Below, one piece after another: positions 7,516 through 15,970 of a stretch of DNA of 34,675 nucleotides. Origin of the DNA: a virus; the IMG/VR virus record IMGVR_UViG_3300033153_004925, positions 1 through 34,675 of that record. One strand, given 5' to 3'. The stretch's first letter is position 1. Each line of letters opens with the position of its first letter. The notes under the pieces were generated by a model. The model did no database searches, was not told the origin of the DNA, and saw only the letters and a list, made by a program, of their open reading frames with translations. The translations under genes were made by a program, and so were the position numbers.

Positions 7516-9279
7516 ATGAGCATAAAGACAGCAAATGACCGTCGTGTTTTAATTGAAAACATAGGCTTGGTATCTTTTAAGCTTGACGAAGAGACGCAAC
7601 CAGGGCGTTTATTTGTTGAAGGTAAATGCGGTCAAGTAGACGTGCCGACAGCTAACGGTCGTACGTATCCTCGCTCTGTAATGGAAGTGCAGGTTGATAA
7701 GCTTAATAAACGTATTAAAGAAGGTTATCCCGTTTTGGGTTCCCTTGATCATCCTTCTGATGGCAAGTCAAAGTTAAGGGATGCCTCTCACTTGTTACAC
7801 AAGGTATGGATAGAGAACAACGGGTCGATTCATCTTCGCGCCGAAGTTCTTGAAGAAACAGACAATGGGCAGGTTGCCGGTGCTGTTTTGCGCCGAGTAA
7901 AGAAAATTGGCATGTCTTCTCGTGGGATGGGTTCAACCCGAACAGGTCCAGACGGGAAAGAGATTGTTAATGAAGACTATCGGCTCGCAACTTTTGACTT
8001 TGTTGCTGACCCTGCTGTTAATGACGCTTATCCGGCTATATTTGCCGAGGATGTAAATGGTACCGAGGTACCAGTCGAGGCTATTAAACAACAGTTTCCA
8101 GATCAAATTAAAGCAATCGAAGAAGCTGCTCACCAAACGGCCCAGCGTGTTGTAACTTTGGATCTTGAATCTCAGCGCGAAGTCATGGTTCAAACCACTT
8201 TGGATGAGTATAAAGACCAGATCCATACAACTGTATACGAAGAGGCTAAGGCTGATCTTCGTGATGACTTTGGTGTGAAACTTGTTCGTGCTTTACAGGA
8301 TCATCGCAAAGAGATTGAGGAAGAAATTCGTCAAGAGATTGCGGCAGATCCAACTACAGTGAGCGCAAAGCTAACACTTGAAAAGCTTGCTGAAATGCTT
8401 ATTCCGTTCCGGCCTAAAGGTGACGCTAAATCCTTGCTTGCGGATAAGGAAGAAGAGATTGAAGGTCTTCGGGAACAAGTTCGTGAGGCTGGAGAGCTGG
8501 AATTTGATTCTAAGGGTAAGCTTGTTGAGTTAGCTAAGAAGGCTCGCACCCTCGCTTTTGAGAATCATATTATGAAAGCGACTGTTGGCCGAGATGACGC
8601 CGAGTACATTCGCGAAATGGTTGGTGATATTAGTACTGTCGAGACTGCTCAACAATTGCAAGATCGCCTAGACACGGCTCTTGAGAGCGCAGACGCTAAT
8701 AAGGAAGAGGCGCAGAGGACTGTGAAAACAGAACGCGCCAGGGCTAACAAAGAGCTTAATAAATTTCAGGGACGCGAGAAAAAATTGCGTAATGAAGTTA
8801 AAGAGCGAAATGAGCGTATTGCTGAAAGCGTGGAACAGATTACTAATAAGTTCCAAGAGCGTTTTGAGACAATCGAGTCAACAAATCATGATCTGCGGGG
8901 CCAAAACGACAAGCTTGTTGGAGCTTTGGAACGCGCAGAGCGGCTGATACATAGGTATGACGACCGTGAATATGCGTCTCGTCGTACTGTCGGCCACCCT
9001 GATCGTGAAGGAATCCTTGAAGACGTCCGTTCCGGGCGTGTGAAAGGAAAAGACGGAATTAATCGTTTAGCGAAGCGAAGAGACTTGCGGGGTGAGGAAC
9101 CCGGTGGAGTCAATGAGCGAGTGAGACGGTCCATGAGCCGGGGGCGTGAATTCGCTCCGCAACATGAAACATTAACTGAATCTAACAATAGTCAACAAGG
9201 CAATATTGCAGACTTAGCAGAGTTTGGATTGCATGTTGACGATATTCTCCCCCTGAGCCGTGGCAAACAGGGGTTATAA
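7516..9279 (+). CDS. Prohead protease fused to a coiled-coil scaffold (gp21/gp22-like)
   Basis: The start is ATG 7516 with a GGAG RBS. Residues about 25-175 match the T4-type prohead protease (MEROPS S80-like): FVEGKCGQVDVPTANGRTYP, SLDHPSDG with His79, IGMSSRGMGS with Ser134/135, and ATFDFVADPAVNDAYP with candidate acidic residues Asp161/Asp165. From about residue 195 to 500 the protein is a long charged coiled coil rich in E, K, R and Q, as in scaffold proteins (gp22-like). The last 40 residues include LTE-S and LAE-F, possible self-cleavage sites. In T4 these are two genes, so this 587-aa product combines protease and core. It lies directly before the capsid gene. The protease call is strong; the scaffold role is inferred from composition and position. 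Confidence 0.88.
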   Translation: MSIKTANDRRVLIENIGLVSFKLDEETQPGRLFVEGKCGQVDVPTANGRTYPRSVMEVQVDKLNKRIKEGYPVLGSLDHPSDGKSKLRDASHLLHKVWIENNGSIHLRAEVLEETDNGQVAGAVLRRVKKIGMSSRGMGSTRTGPDGKEIVNEDYRLATFDFVADPAVNDAYPAIFAEDVNGTEVPVEAIKQQFPDQIKAIEEAAHQTAQRVVTLDLESQREVMVQTTLDEYKDQIHTTVYEEAKADLRDDFGVKLVRALQDHRKEIEEEIRQEIAADPTTVSAKLTLEKLAEMLIPFRPKGDAKSLLADKEEEIEGLREQVREAGELEFDSKGKLVELAKKARTLAFENHIMKATVGRDDAEYIREMVGDISTVETAQQLQDRLDTALESADANKEEAQRTVKTERARANKELNKFQGREKKLRNEVKERNERIAESVEQITNKFQERFETIESTNHDLRGQNDKLVGALERAERLIHRYDDREYASRRTVGHPDREGILEDVRSGRVKGKDGINRLAKRRDLRGEEPGGVNERVRRSMSRGREFAPQHETLTESNNSQQGNIADLAEFGLHVDDILPLSRGKQGL

Positions 9280-9298
9280 GCAAGATAAGGAGTTTATT

Positions 9299-10738
9299 AT
9301 GTCAAGCTTGCTGGAAGCCCGTGACATGCTATCCGTTCGTGCAGATGGTAGTCCCATGACTAACAAGAATTTTGTTAGTCAACTCGTGACTAAATGGGGT
9401 CGTTTACTAGAAGGTATCGAAGATGAATTGCCTAGCTTTTCACCTTCAGGTCAAGGCGACTACCTTAAAGCCATGACCGCGTTTATGCTTGAATCTCAAA
9501 TGAATCATCTTCGGTCGTTATCTGAAGAGACTCGTGCGCTTCAAGTTGGTCCTTTTATGAAGTTTGTCTTCCCTGTTATCCGCAGGGCGGCTGTGAGACT
9601 GGTTGCTACCAGTATCGCTTCAGTTCAACCAATGGTCGGACCAGTTGGGGGTGTTGCTTTCTACCGTCCTCGCTATACCGATAACAAAGGCCAAGTTGTT
9701 GCCGGTTCTGAAATCAATAAAACCTTCAACAAATGGTATTCATCTGACTTTGTTGATGGTGAAATGTTTGCTACTGGCGACGGTGTAACCACTAACTTCA
9801 CGCCAACATTGCAATGGCGTCCAATAACAGCGGCGTCTGTCAGTATTCGCTCTGGAACTCCAACCGGAACATTGCTTGCAACAGACAATGGTGCTGGCGG
9901 TGTCATTAACCCAGCCGGTGCTGTTATCGGAACCATCAACTACACGACAGGGGCTGCAACCTTTACATTTGCTGCCGCTCCCGCCGCTGCTACTCAGTTG
10001 TTCCTTGTTTATCGTTACAATAACGAAGCTAATTCTCAGATTCCTCAGATTCAGTTGGATATTGAGTTAAAAGAGATTCGCGCCGAATCCCGTAAGCTCA
10101 AAACTCTTGCATCTGTCGAGGCAAGCGACGACCTTCGCGCTCTTTGGGGCCGCGATATTGACGCTGACCTTGTGGCAACAATGGCCGATGAGCTTACAAG
10201 CGAAATCGACCGTGAAATCCTTGGAACAGCGTTTAATGCTGTCGAGCCTGAAGCAAGGGTTACTTGGGATCGTGCGACACCAAGCGGAATTTCTGATCCT
10301 GAACACCTTCGTTCGCTTGCCATTCAAATGTCTCGCGCTTCTCAGTTTATTCATCGTCGGACTCAACGTGGCCGCGCAAACTGGGCTGTTACTTCTTCTG
10401 AAGTTGCTGCTTTGCTTGAAACAATGCAGAGCTTCCAGGCAGTAGACCCAGGGCATACCTATCAAGGTGGTGTTGGTCGCGCAGGAGTTTTGAATCGTCA
10501 GTGGATGATTTATATTGATCCTCAGTTCCCCGCTGATAAGATCCTTATGGGTTATCAAGGCTCGTCGATCTTGGATACCGGATTGATCTATTCGCCATAC
10601 ATTCCTATGGAAATTACTCCGGCGTTTATTGATCCTAATGACTTCACCATCCGCAGAGCAGTGCGTACTCGTCATAAAGTGACCCTGACTCGCCCCGAAT
10701 TCTTTGCTATGGTTGACATTAACAATCTCACAAACTGA
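9299..10738 (+). CDS. Major capsid protein (T4 gp23-like) with an inserted beta domain
   Basis: This forms the head shell. I chose ATG 9299 (MSSLLEARDMLS), preceded by AAGGAG, over the in-frame 9260 opening, which lies inside the protease gene. Typical gp23 features are SQMNHLRSLSEETRALQVGP, FPVIRRAAVRLVATSIASVQ, PMVGPVGGVAFYRPRY and, near the end, the IYIDPQFPADKILMGYQG segment followed by SPYIPMEIT. Residues about 158-240 form a beta-rich insertion (TGDGVTTNFTPTL, GTINYTTGAATFTFAAAP, VYRY) that recurs in the tail sheath. LLE38-G39 is a candidate maturation site for the upstream protease, which prefers [LI]-x-E. The 479-aa length is close to the family's size. Followed by a strong terminator, it is probably the most highly expressed gene here. 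Confidence 0.93.
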   Translation: MSSLLEARDMLSVRADGSPMTNKNFVSQLVTKWGRLLEGIEDELPSFSPSGQGDYLKAMTAFMLESQMNHLRSLSEETRALQVGPFMKFVFPVIRRAAVRLVATSIASVQPMVGPVGGVAFYRPRYTDNKGQVVAGSEINKTFNKWYSSDFVDGEMFATGDGVTTNFTPTLQWRPITAASVSIRSGTPTGTLLATDNGAGGVINPAGAVIGTINYTTGAATFTFAAAPAAATQLFLVYRYNNEANSQIPQIQLDIELKEIRAESRKLKTLASVEASDDLRALWGRDIDADLVATMADELTSEIDREILGTAFNAVEPEARVTWDRATPSGISDPEHLRSLAIQMSRASQFIHRRTQRGRANWAVTSSEVAALLETMQSFQAVDPGHTYQGGVGRAGVLNRQWMIYIDPQFPADKILMGYQGSSILDTGLIYSPYIPMEITPAFIDPNDFTIRRAVRTRHKVTLTRPEFFAMVDINNLTN

Positions 10739-10760
10739 TTCGGTGTTTAGTAACTAGACG

Positions 10761-10801
10761 AAAAAAGGAGGCGTAGCGGCAATCGTCGTTGCGCCTTTTT
10801 T
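10761..10801 (+). terminator. Rho-independent terminator after the major capsid gene
   Basis: GGCGTAGCG (10770-10778) pairs with CGTTGCGCC (10787-10795), nine pairs including two G-U, flanked by AAAAAA and TTTTTTT. It resembles a bidirectional-type terminator and would limit read-through from the capsid gene. Confidence 0.85.
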
Positions 10802-10817
10802 AATAGAGGGTAGAAAT

Positions 10818-11339
10818 ATGATGAGACAACCCTTACAACTGGTTGAATCTGCTGATAGAGATATGCGAAGGCGACAGCGGGCGGTAATAATGGACCCTGA
10901 AAACCGTCGTCTGCGGATTAAAAAACAAAGAGAGATGGACCGTCTCATGGGCCGTCACCGGAGCATCAAGGACTTGGGGTTAAATCTTCGAGCTAACGCA
11001 ATATTGAGTGCTGCTAACATTGACACCATTGGGGAACTGGTTGCGAAAAGCAGTGGGGAGTTGCTAAAGCTGAGACAAATGGGTGAGTTTACTCTTAACA
11101 CAGTCAAGGAGAGATTGGCTAAGTTTGGGTTGTCCATACGTGAAGGTGTTGAAGAAAACGACGACTTGAATGAAGCTACAGGGATACGTGGTTTAACGCC
11201 GTTATTGCAGGCGCGTCAACAGTTGGTGTCTATGCAAGGGTATCTAACAGACGTTGGCGACAAGAAGAAGCTATCTGCTGTAAATAAGGCACTGATGTGC
11301 GTATCCAGAGCAATAAGAGTACTGCGGTTGGGGGGATAA
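10818..11339 (+). CDS. RNA polymerase alpha C-terminal-domain-like protein (173 aa)
   Basis: Residues about 48-109 match the alpha-CTD (tandem helix-hairpin-helix, RNA_pol_A_CTD family): SIKDLGLNLRANAIL, then NIDTIGELVAKSSGELLKLR, QMGEFTLNTVKERLAKFG and LSIREG. Aligned to the E. coli domain, R58 matches DNA-contacting R265 and G89 matches G296, but N268 is Ala and K298 is Phe, so UP-element binding may be altered. The first 47 residues are very basic (MRRRQRAVIMDPENRRLRIK), and the C-terminal 60 residues are helical. There is no alpha N-terminal domain, so it cannot assemble polymerase. The start is ATG 10818, just after the capsid terminator. It may redirect host polymerase or be a DNA-binding virion protein; both are inferences. 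The fold assignment is confident. Confidence 0.82.
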   Translation: MMRQPLQLVESADRDMRRRQRAVIMDPENRRLRIKKQREMDRLMGRHRSIKDLGLNLRANAILSAANIDTIGELVAKSSGELLKLRQMGEFTLNTVKERLAKFGLSIREGVEENDDLNEATGIRGLTPLLQARQQLVSMQGYLTDVGDKKKLSAVNKALMCVSRAIRVLRLGG

Positions 11340-11342
11340 GAT

Positions 11343-12104
11343 ATGGCTAAAAATACCGAGGAAGTTAAAGCTTATGTTTTGCGCAAGCTAGGCTTAGGTA
11401 TTGTTGACGTTGAGCTAACTCCAGACCACCTTAATGATATGATTGATGATACTAACCGCTGGTATGCTTTTCGTGCGGGACAAAAAGACTTTCTCCGTAT
11501 AACAGGAGACCCACAAACTCAACGTTATATACTCCCACCGCATGTGTTAGAAGTGTTAAGTATACGGATACAATCAACTGGGTTGGGGTCGTCTGCTCTC
11601 GGTACTGACGACTTTTCTTATGCCTATTCGTTTATGTTCGGTTCCTGGTATTCTGGGAGTCAATATGGAGGATCGAGCTTAGGTTCTAATTATACAATGT
11701 CACCATACCCTTATTCCGACCTAGTTCAAAGGCTACAATTCCTTGAAACTATCGGGAGAATTTGGGGGGGTGACCCTGAATGGGAATGGCGACCAACAAC
11801 AAAAGAGCTGTTTATTGCACCGTCTTCGCAAGTTACAGGAGTAGTTTTAGTAGAAGTTTTTACAAGTCTTATTCGATCAGAATTACTCGACCCTGAAGGG
11901 GAGGACTTTTATCTTCGATGGGCGTTGGCCGAAGCAATGGAGACACTTGGTAACATCCGTACAAAACACGATTCGTTTCCTACTGTTGGTGGTGATAGGG
12001 GGATGAACGGTGACGCTTTGCTTGCCGAGGCTAGGGAAAGAAAAGAAAAATTAGATCTTCAAGTTTTGGATAGAATTAGAAGTACCCCGATAATTATAGG
12101 TTGA
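11343..12104 (+). CDS. Neck protein (T4 gp13-like)
   Basis: It starts at ATG 11343, three bases after the previous stop. The N-terminus (VKAYVLRKLGLGIVDVELTP, then DHLNDMIDDTNRWYAFRAG) is typical of gp13-like head completion proteins, which have a LRRLG-x-P-x-x-x-V-E-L segment and an acidic helix. A serine/tyrosine/glycine-rich middle (FGSWYSGSQYGGSSLGSNY) and a C-terminal FLETIGRIWGGDPEWEWRPT with TKELFIAP follow. Such proteins cap the portal after packaging and receive the tail. The 253-aa length fits. The assignment rests on motif memory and on position after the capsid gene. Confidence 0.7.
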   Translation: MAKNTEEVKAYVLRKLGLGIVDVELTPDHLNDMIDDTNRWYAFRAGQKDFLRITGDPQTQRYILPPHVLEVLSIRIQSTGLGSSALGTDDFSYAYSFMFGSWYSGSQYGGSSLGSNYTMSPYPYSDLVQRLQFLETIGRIWGGDPEWEWRPTTKELFIAPSSQVTGVVLVEVFTSLIRSELLDPEGEDFYLRWALAEAMETLGNIRTKHDSFPTVGGDRGMNGDALLAEARERKEKLDLQVLDRIRSTPIIIG

Positions 12105-12110
12105 GTTATT

Positions 12111-13646
12111 GTGAGACGGCTATATTTGAAATTATTAGAAGATCAACGCTTTAAGCAGGAGACCGGCAAAAAGTTTCCTTCTTTGATGTCATTACCTATT
12201 GTTAAGAAAAGCGTCAAAGACCCGTTTTCTTTGGTTCATTTCTCCTCTCTTCCAAATAAATTGGGTATCAATCCTAATAGTGGGTTTAATACTCCTATGG
12301 GTGTTTACTCATATATCTTGACACCCGCTGTTTATAAAGACATCACTCAAGACCGCCGATCAGAATTGTCGGAATTTGGTACGGATAGGGCATACATACA
12401 TCTATCGTCAGTTAAGCCTAAGTATCGAAAGAATATTGTGGTTATCAACACGAAAGGCGTCGGAAAGGGCTACACCAAGAAGAGGTACTGGAAGGATCTT
12501 AGAGCATTAGCTAAGGTGGCTCTGGAGGGAAAGGTAATTCGTCGTCATATTGGTGTTGAGCGTAAAGTTAAAGCTGTCGCCGAACGAATGGATTACTTGA
12601 GTGCGGGTTCTTTCATTCGTAGCTGGTTTGGAAAGCTTTGGTATATAACTAAAAAACTATCTGTCAACATAACTAATTGGTCTAAGATCCTTAGATCTAT
12701 TGGTATTTATGGGGTTTTTGATTATGGGGCTGGATTGATACATACCTCTGAAATGCAACAGGCTGTGTTACTCAGGGGCGACTTGATTAATAGAATAGGA
12801 TCAGGCGTTAATCCTTTGTTTGCACCGTCAAGCAGCCTAACAGATATAAGGGGTTTTAATTCTTTCTTAAAAGAACTTATCCGCGTGGTAAATCATAATA
12901 ATAAGAGATTAAAGAGACAAGATTTTAAGCTATACCACGAAATAGACCCTGCTAATGCTAGTCTTTCCCCACATGGGTTGAGGGACCAAATATTAGTCCA
13001 ATCACTTAATCCTAAGAGGAATCTGTTCACGGTAGATATATCTGTAGAAAAAGTTCATAAAAAGGATGTATTGCTATCTTTAATCTACAAATCTGCCACA
13101 GGAATTATTGGAAATAAAGAAACAATATGGGCCAAGAGTTATCAACAAATGACCCGAAAATTGTATAAATTTATCAGGCCGTTTATTGACCAAGGTATTG
13201 AGTTTGTGACCAAGCAACATGCTGTCATTGACTTCATGAATCTAGCCGAGAAGAGGGCAAGAAAACTCCTCATAACTGGAGGTGGGGGTGGAAGTGTTTC
13301 GTGGGATTCTGGCGGTAAAAACCTTTCTTATTTGAATGTTGAGCTTGCAGGTCTCAATATTATTGTTGAATTCACCATAAAGCGCGTAGGGTCGAATATA
13401 AGGATGAGCTATACAGCTAAAAAGAACAAGTCCCACTTCGGTAAGGTTCAGAAGGATCTGAACCCTATTTCAGATATAGTAACATCGCTTTTGCGGGATA
13501 ATATGCCAGACAATATTGATTTAGAATCAGGGTATAAGGAAGCTGTTAATGTCTTCATCGGCGGTTTTAAGAAGTTTTTACGCGAATTACCGACTGATCA
13601 AGGGTATCCGATGGGCATAGGGACGGTTCAACCAGAAATTGAATAG
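12111..13646 (+). CDS. Large phage protein of unknown function (511 aa)
   Basis: The frame starts at GTG 12111 with only a weak RBS; no closer ATG precedes the conserved region, so the start is uncertain. Residues about 38-105 (FSLVHFSSLPNKLGINPNSG, FNTPMGVYSYILTPAVYKD, RAYIHLSSV) and about 205-235 (IYGVFDYGAGLIHTSEMQQA, VLLRG) recall a module seen in virion-associated proteins of large phages, with GINP-x-S, a TP-x-G-x-Y segment and a later G-x-IH-x-x-E-x-x-Q. The spacing of these blocks also recalls ADP-ribosyltransferase-like folds, but I cannot confirm that. The C-terminal 150 residues are beta-rich with LLITGGGGGSVSWDSGG. It may be an injected or head-associated protein. Confidence 0.65.
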   Translation: MRRLYLKLLEDQRFKQETGKKFPSLMSLPIVKKSVKDPFSLVHFSSLPNKLGINPNSGFNTPMGVYSYILTPAVYKDITQDRRSELSEFGTDRAYIHLSSVKPKYRKNIVVINTKGVGKGYTKKRYWKDLRALAKVALEGKVIRRHIGVERKVKAVAERMDYLSAGSFIRSWFGKLWYITKKLSVNITNWSKILRSIGIYGVFDYGAGLIHTSEMQQAVLLRGDLINRIGSGVNPLFAPSSSLTDIRGFNSFLKELIRVVNHNNKRLKRQDFKLYHEIDPANASLSPHGLRDQILVQSLNPKRNLFTVDISVEKVHKKDVLLSLIYKSATGIIGNKETIWAKSYQQMTRKLYKFIRPFIDQGIEFVTKQHAVIDFMNLAEKRARKLLITGGGGGSVSWDSGGKNLSYLNVELAGLNIIVEFTIKRVGSNIRMSYTAKKNKSHFGKVQKDLNPISDIVTSLLRDNMPDNIDLESGYKEAVNVFIGGFKKFLRELPTDQGYPMGIGTVQPEIE

Positions 13647-13699
13647 TTACTAGGCATTGTGATACACTAATGTTATAAAGTTTATACAGGAGAATTACT

Positions 13700-15961
13700 A
13701 TGAGCCAACCACATGTAGGTATCTTTCGCGGCGGATCTTTCATGCAATTTGAAGATCTGATGGCCCTAACCGAAGAACCAGTTCTTATCTTTGAGAGTTT
13801 TGATGATCTTATGGAAGGCGACCCTTTTGATATTTACAAAGGGAATAAAGATGCCGTGGCCGCTGCCCTTAAAGGTGACTTGGATGGATACCTTGTTGCA
13901 TTAGGTATGGACTCCGAGAGGTTAAAGCGGTGGGATACCGCCTTCATGAAAGGCCAAATGCAAAATGTTGCTGATTTTGCTAAGGCTGATAACAAAGAAG
14001 GTATCGCGGCACCATCCAAATCGGCTGTTACCCCGCTAAAAAAGGTCAGCAAAAAATCTAAGGCTGCACCTCGCTACAAAGGCCCGATAAAACGTGGTTT
14101 TGGCTACGTGTCTCTTGCCAAGTCTTTGAAACAACTTAGAGGCAAGAAACTCTACAAAATTATTGATCCCGGTATTCTTGGTGTTATTGCTAAGAAAATC
14201 GACAAAGCTCGTCCGGCGAAAATGGGCAAAAGAGGAGCGAGTAAAACTCGTAAAGTAGGGATGTCATCGGGGGTTGCTAAGAAGATAGCAATGTGGGTTC
14301 ACACAAAGCTACTTAAGCGTTATCCGTTCTCCGAGAAGAAAGCAGGAGCGCCCGAAGATCGCGATTCGCGAATCATGAATAAGGCTTTGTATACTCGCGG
14401 GCTTTCTTTAATACTTAAGGATCTTCTTTCTAAGGTAGGGGGCCAAAACGCCGAGGAACGAAAAGCTGAACGCTTAAAAGCTAAATCTCAATTCGATGAT
14501 TTTAAGAAGAAGCTTCGTCTGGTCGAATGGGCAATACTTCGGGATCTGGAATATCTCGGCGAAAGCACCTATCGAGAATTTATGATTCTTATTAATGACT
14601 GCGAAGCATTGGTGGAATCAGCAATTAATGGACTCAACTCCCTCGAAGAATGCAGGGACGACGGCGCAGTTGATCACCTTGAAGAGTCTTTTGATTTTGT
14701 AATGTTAGATATAAGAGAGCCGGTTCATCTTAAGATTGCTAAGGAGCTTGAAGATAAATACTTTGGTGATGTTCATTTTAACCCAGAGAAGACGAGTGAT
14801 CTGGATTTTAGAAAGTGGTTATCAAAAATCCCCAATAATAATGTTTCTGATCAAGGGAGTGACCACAAATTCTTAATGGCCGAGAGAGCGCGTCGAACTA
14901 AGATTTGGATGAAGTCACCAAAGTATAAGAAGATGAAGGCTAAAAATGCTGCTGGCCTGAAAGCAGCGAATCGTAAGAAGAGACGTAAAAAAGAGGAATC
15001 AGTCTGGATCGACGATGCAGGGCAGATTGAAGAAAGTTTACCTTTCGAGAAACCTCAATACGCAGACGATTTTGCGGCTGGGTTTAAGAGGGGTAAAGCG
15101 GCTGTCGCTCGTAATCCTAACGTTTCTCTTACAGATGTAGAGCGAAGCTATAAGCGGGTCTCCAATAAGCACGGCAGTTGGTGGAAGAATGGTTACAGTG
15201 CGGCTATTGATATAGCTAACGGAGCTTCTGCGATGCCCGGAGCAAAGATTGCGAAGAAAATGGGTCTCGTTGAGTCTGTTTGGATCGACGATGACGACCG
15301 TGAATACTACGGCGAAGACGCGCCGGAAGATGTGATAGACGAGGTTCGCCCAGACTTATCAACAGGCGCGAAGAGCAAGTATGTCTTCCCCAATCGCGAG
15401 GCATGGCCTATTGGTGATCGTAAGCACGGGCGCATTGCGCTTAAATACATCGTCGCAGGCAGGGGTAAGGCAAAAGATTGGGCAAAGGTTTTAGAGGCTG
15501 TTCTTGATAGATACCCAGACATGAAAGTTGACCACGCCGATCTTGTTAAAAAGGCGAAGTCAATGTCTGAGGGTATGTATGCCGATGAGGATTACTTCAA
15601 TATCGGCGAAGACCGCGTCAATATTGGTTATGCTCTTGGTGAGGGGCTGACCGCTCAGTCTTTGGATAATGTAAATAGTCTTCTTAACGAGAGACTTAAT
15701 CCAACGCCCCAGGAACGGCCAATCTTTGAATCTAATGACTATCACAAGCTTGGAGCGCAGCTTCAGCACTGGGCGCAGGGGGATGCCGATCCGATCTTTC
15801 GCGCCGGAGCAAGATTGTTTTCAGGTCGAAAGCCGTGGCGTCGGGATGTCTGCGATGCAATCGAGTCGTTACAGAAGATTATGATGACTCCGCAATACGC
15901 CGATCACGAGGTCGAGTTACGTGGCATTGTTTCCAGGTTACGTAATGTTTGTCTCGGTTAG
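13700..15961 (+). CDS. Putative internal head polyprotein (753 aa)
   Basis: The start is ATG 13700 with an AGGAGA RBS. I do not recognise a family. The protein alternates acidic N-terminal residues (FEDLMALTEEPVLIFESFDD), a long basic segment (about 100-270, rich in K, R, S), acidic helical blocks, and another basic patch (KKMKAKNAAGLKAANRKKRR). It carries seven [LI]-x-E-S motifs, after E32, E288, E306, E329, E445, E525 and E677, and the phrase ESVWIDD occurs twice (near 433 and 525). T4-type prohead proteases cut after [LI]-x-E, so it could be processed into several internal head proteins. The segment 450-510 (QYADDFAAGFKRGKAA, NKHGSWWKNGYSAAID) looks like a small folded domain. The functional idea is inferred. 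Confidence 0.72.
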   Translation: MSQPHVGIFRGGSFMQFEDLMALTEEPVLIFESFDDLMEGDPFDIYKGNKDAVAAALKGDLDGYLVALGMDSERLKRWDTAFMKGQMQNVADFAKADNKEGIAAPSKSAVTPLKKVSKKSKAAPRYKGPIKRGFGYVSLAKSLKQLRGKKLYKIIDPGILGVIAKKIDKARPAKMGKRGASKTRKVGMSSGVAKKIAMWVHTKLLKRYPFSEKKAGAPEDRDSRIMNKALYTRGLSLILKDLLSKVGGQNAEERKAERLKAKSQFDDFKKKLRLVEWAILRDLEYLGESTYREFMILINDCEALVESAINGLNSLEECRDDGAVDHLEESFDFVMLDIREPVHLKIAKELEDKYFGDVHFNPEKTSDLDFRKWLSKIPNNNVSDQGSDHKFLMAERARRTKIWMKSPKYKKMKAKNAAGLKAANRKKRRKKEESVWIDDAGQIEESLPFEKPQYADDFAAGFKRGKAAVARNPNVSLTDVERSYKRVSNKHGSWWKNGYSAAIDIANGASAMPGAKIAKKMGLVESVWIDDDDREYYGEDAPEDVIDEVRPDLSTGAKSKYVFPNREAWPIGDRKHGRIALKYIVAGRGKAKDWAKVLEAVLDRYPDMKVDHADLVKKAKSMSEGMYADEDYFNIGEDRVNIGYALGEGLTAQSLDNVNSLLNERLNPTPQERPIFESNDYHKLGAQLQHWAQGDADPIFRAGARLFSGRKPWRRDVCDAIESLQKIMMTPQYADHEVELRGIVSRLRNVCLG

Positions 15962-15970
15962 GAGATTTTT

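Noticed and set aside
10067-10675. Minus-strand open frame of about 200 aa inside the capsid gene
   Set aside because: Fully antisense to the well-supported major capsid gene, with no RBS.
7494-13680. TG[CT]TATAAAG at 7494-7503 and 13671-13680 as late promoters
   Set aside because: The motif is 13-20 bases before the start codon; a transcript starting at the usual distance would lose or touch the RBS. The variant GATGTTATAAAG at about 30896 keeps the idea open but unsupported.
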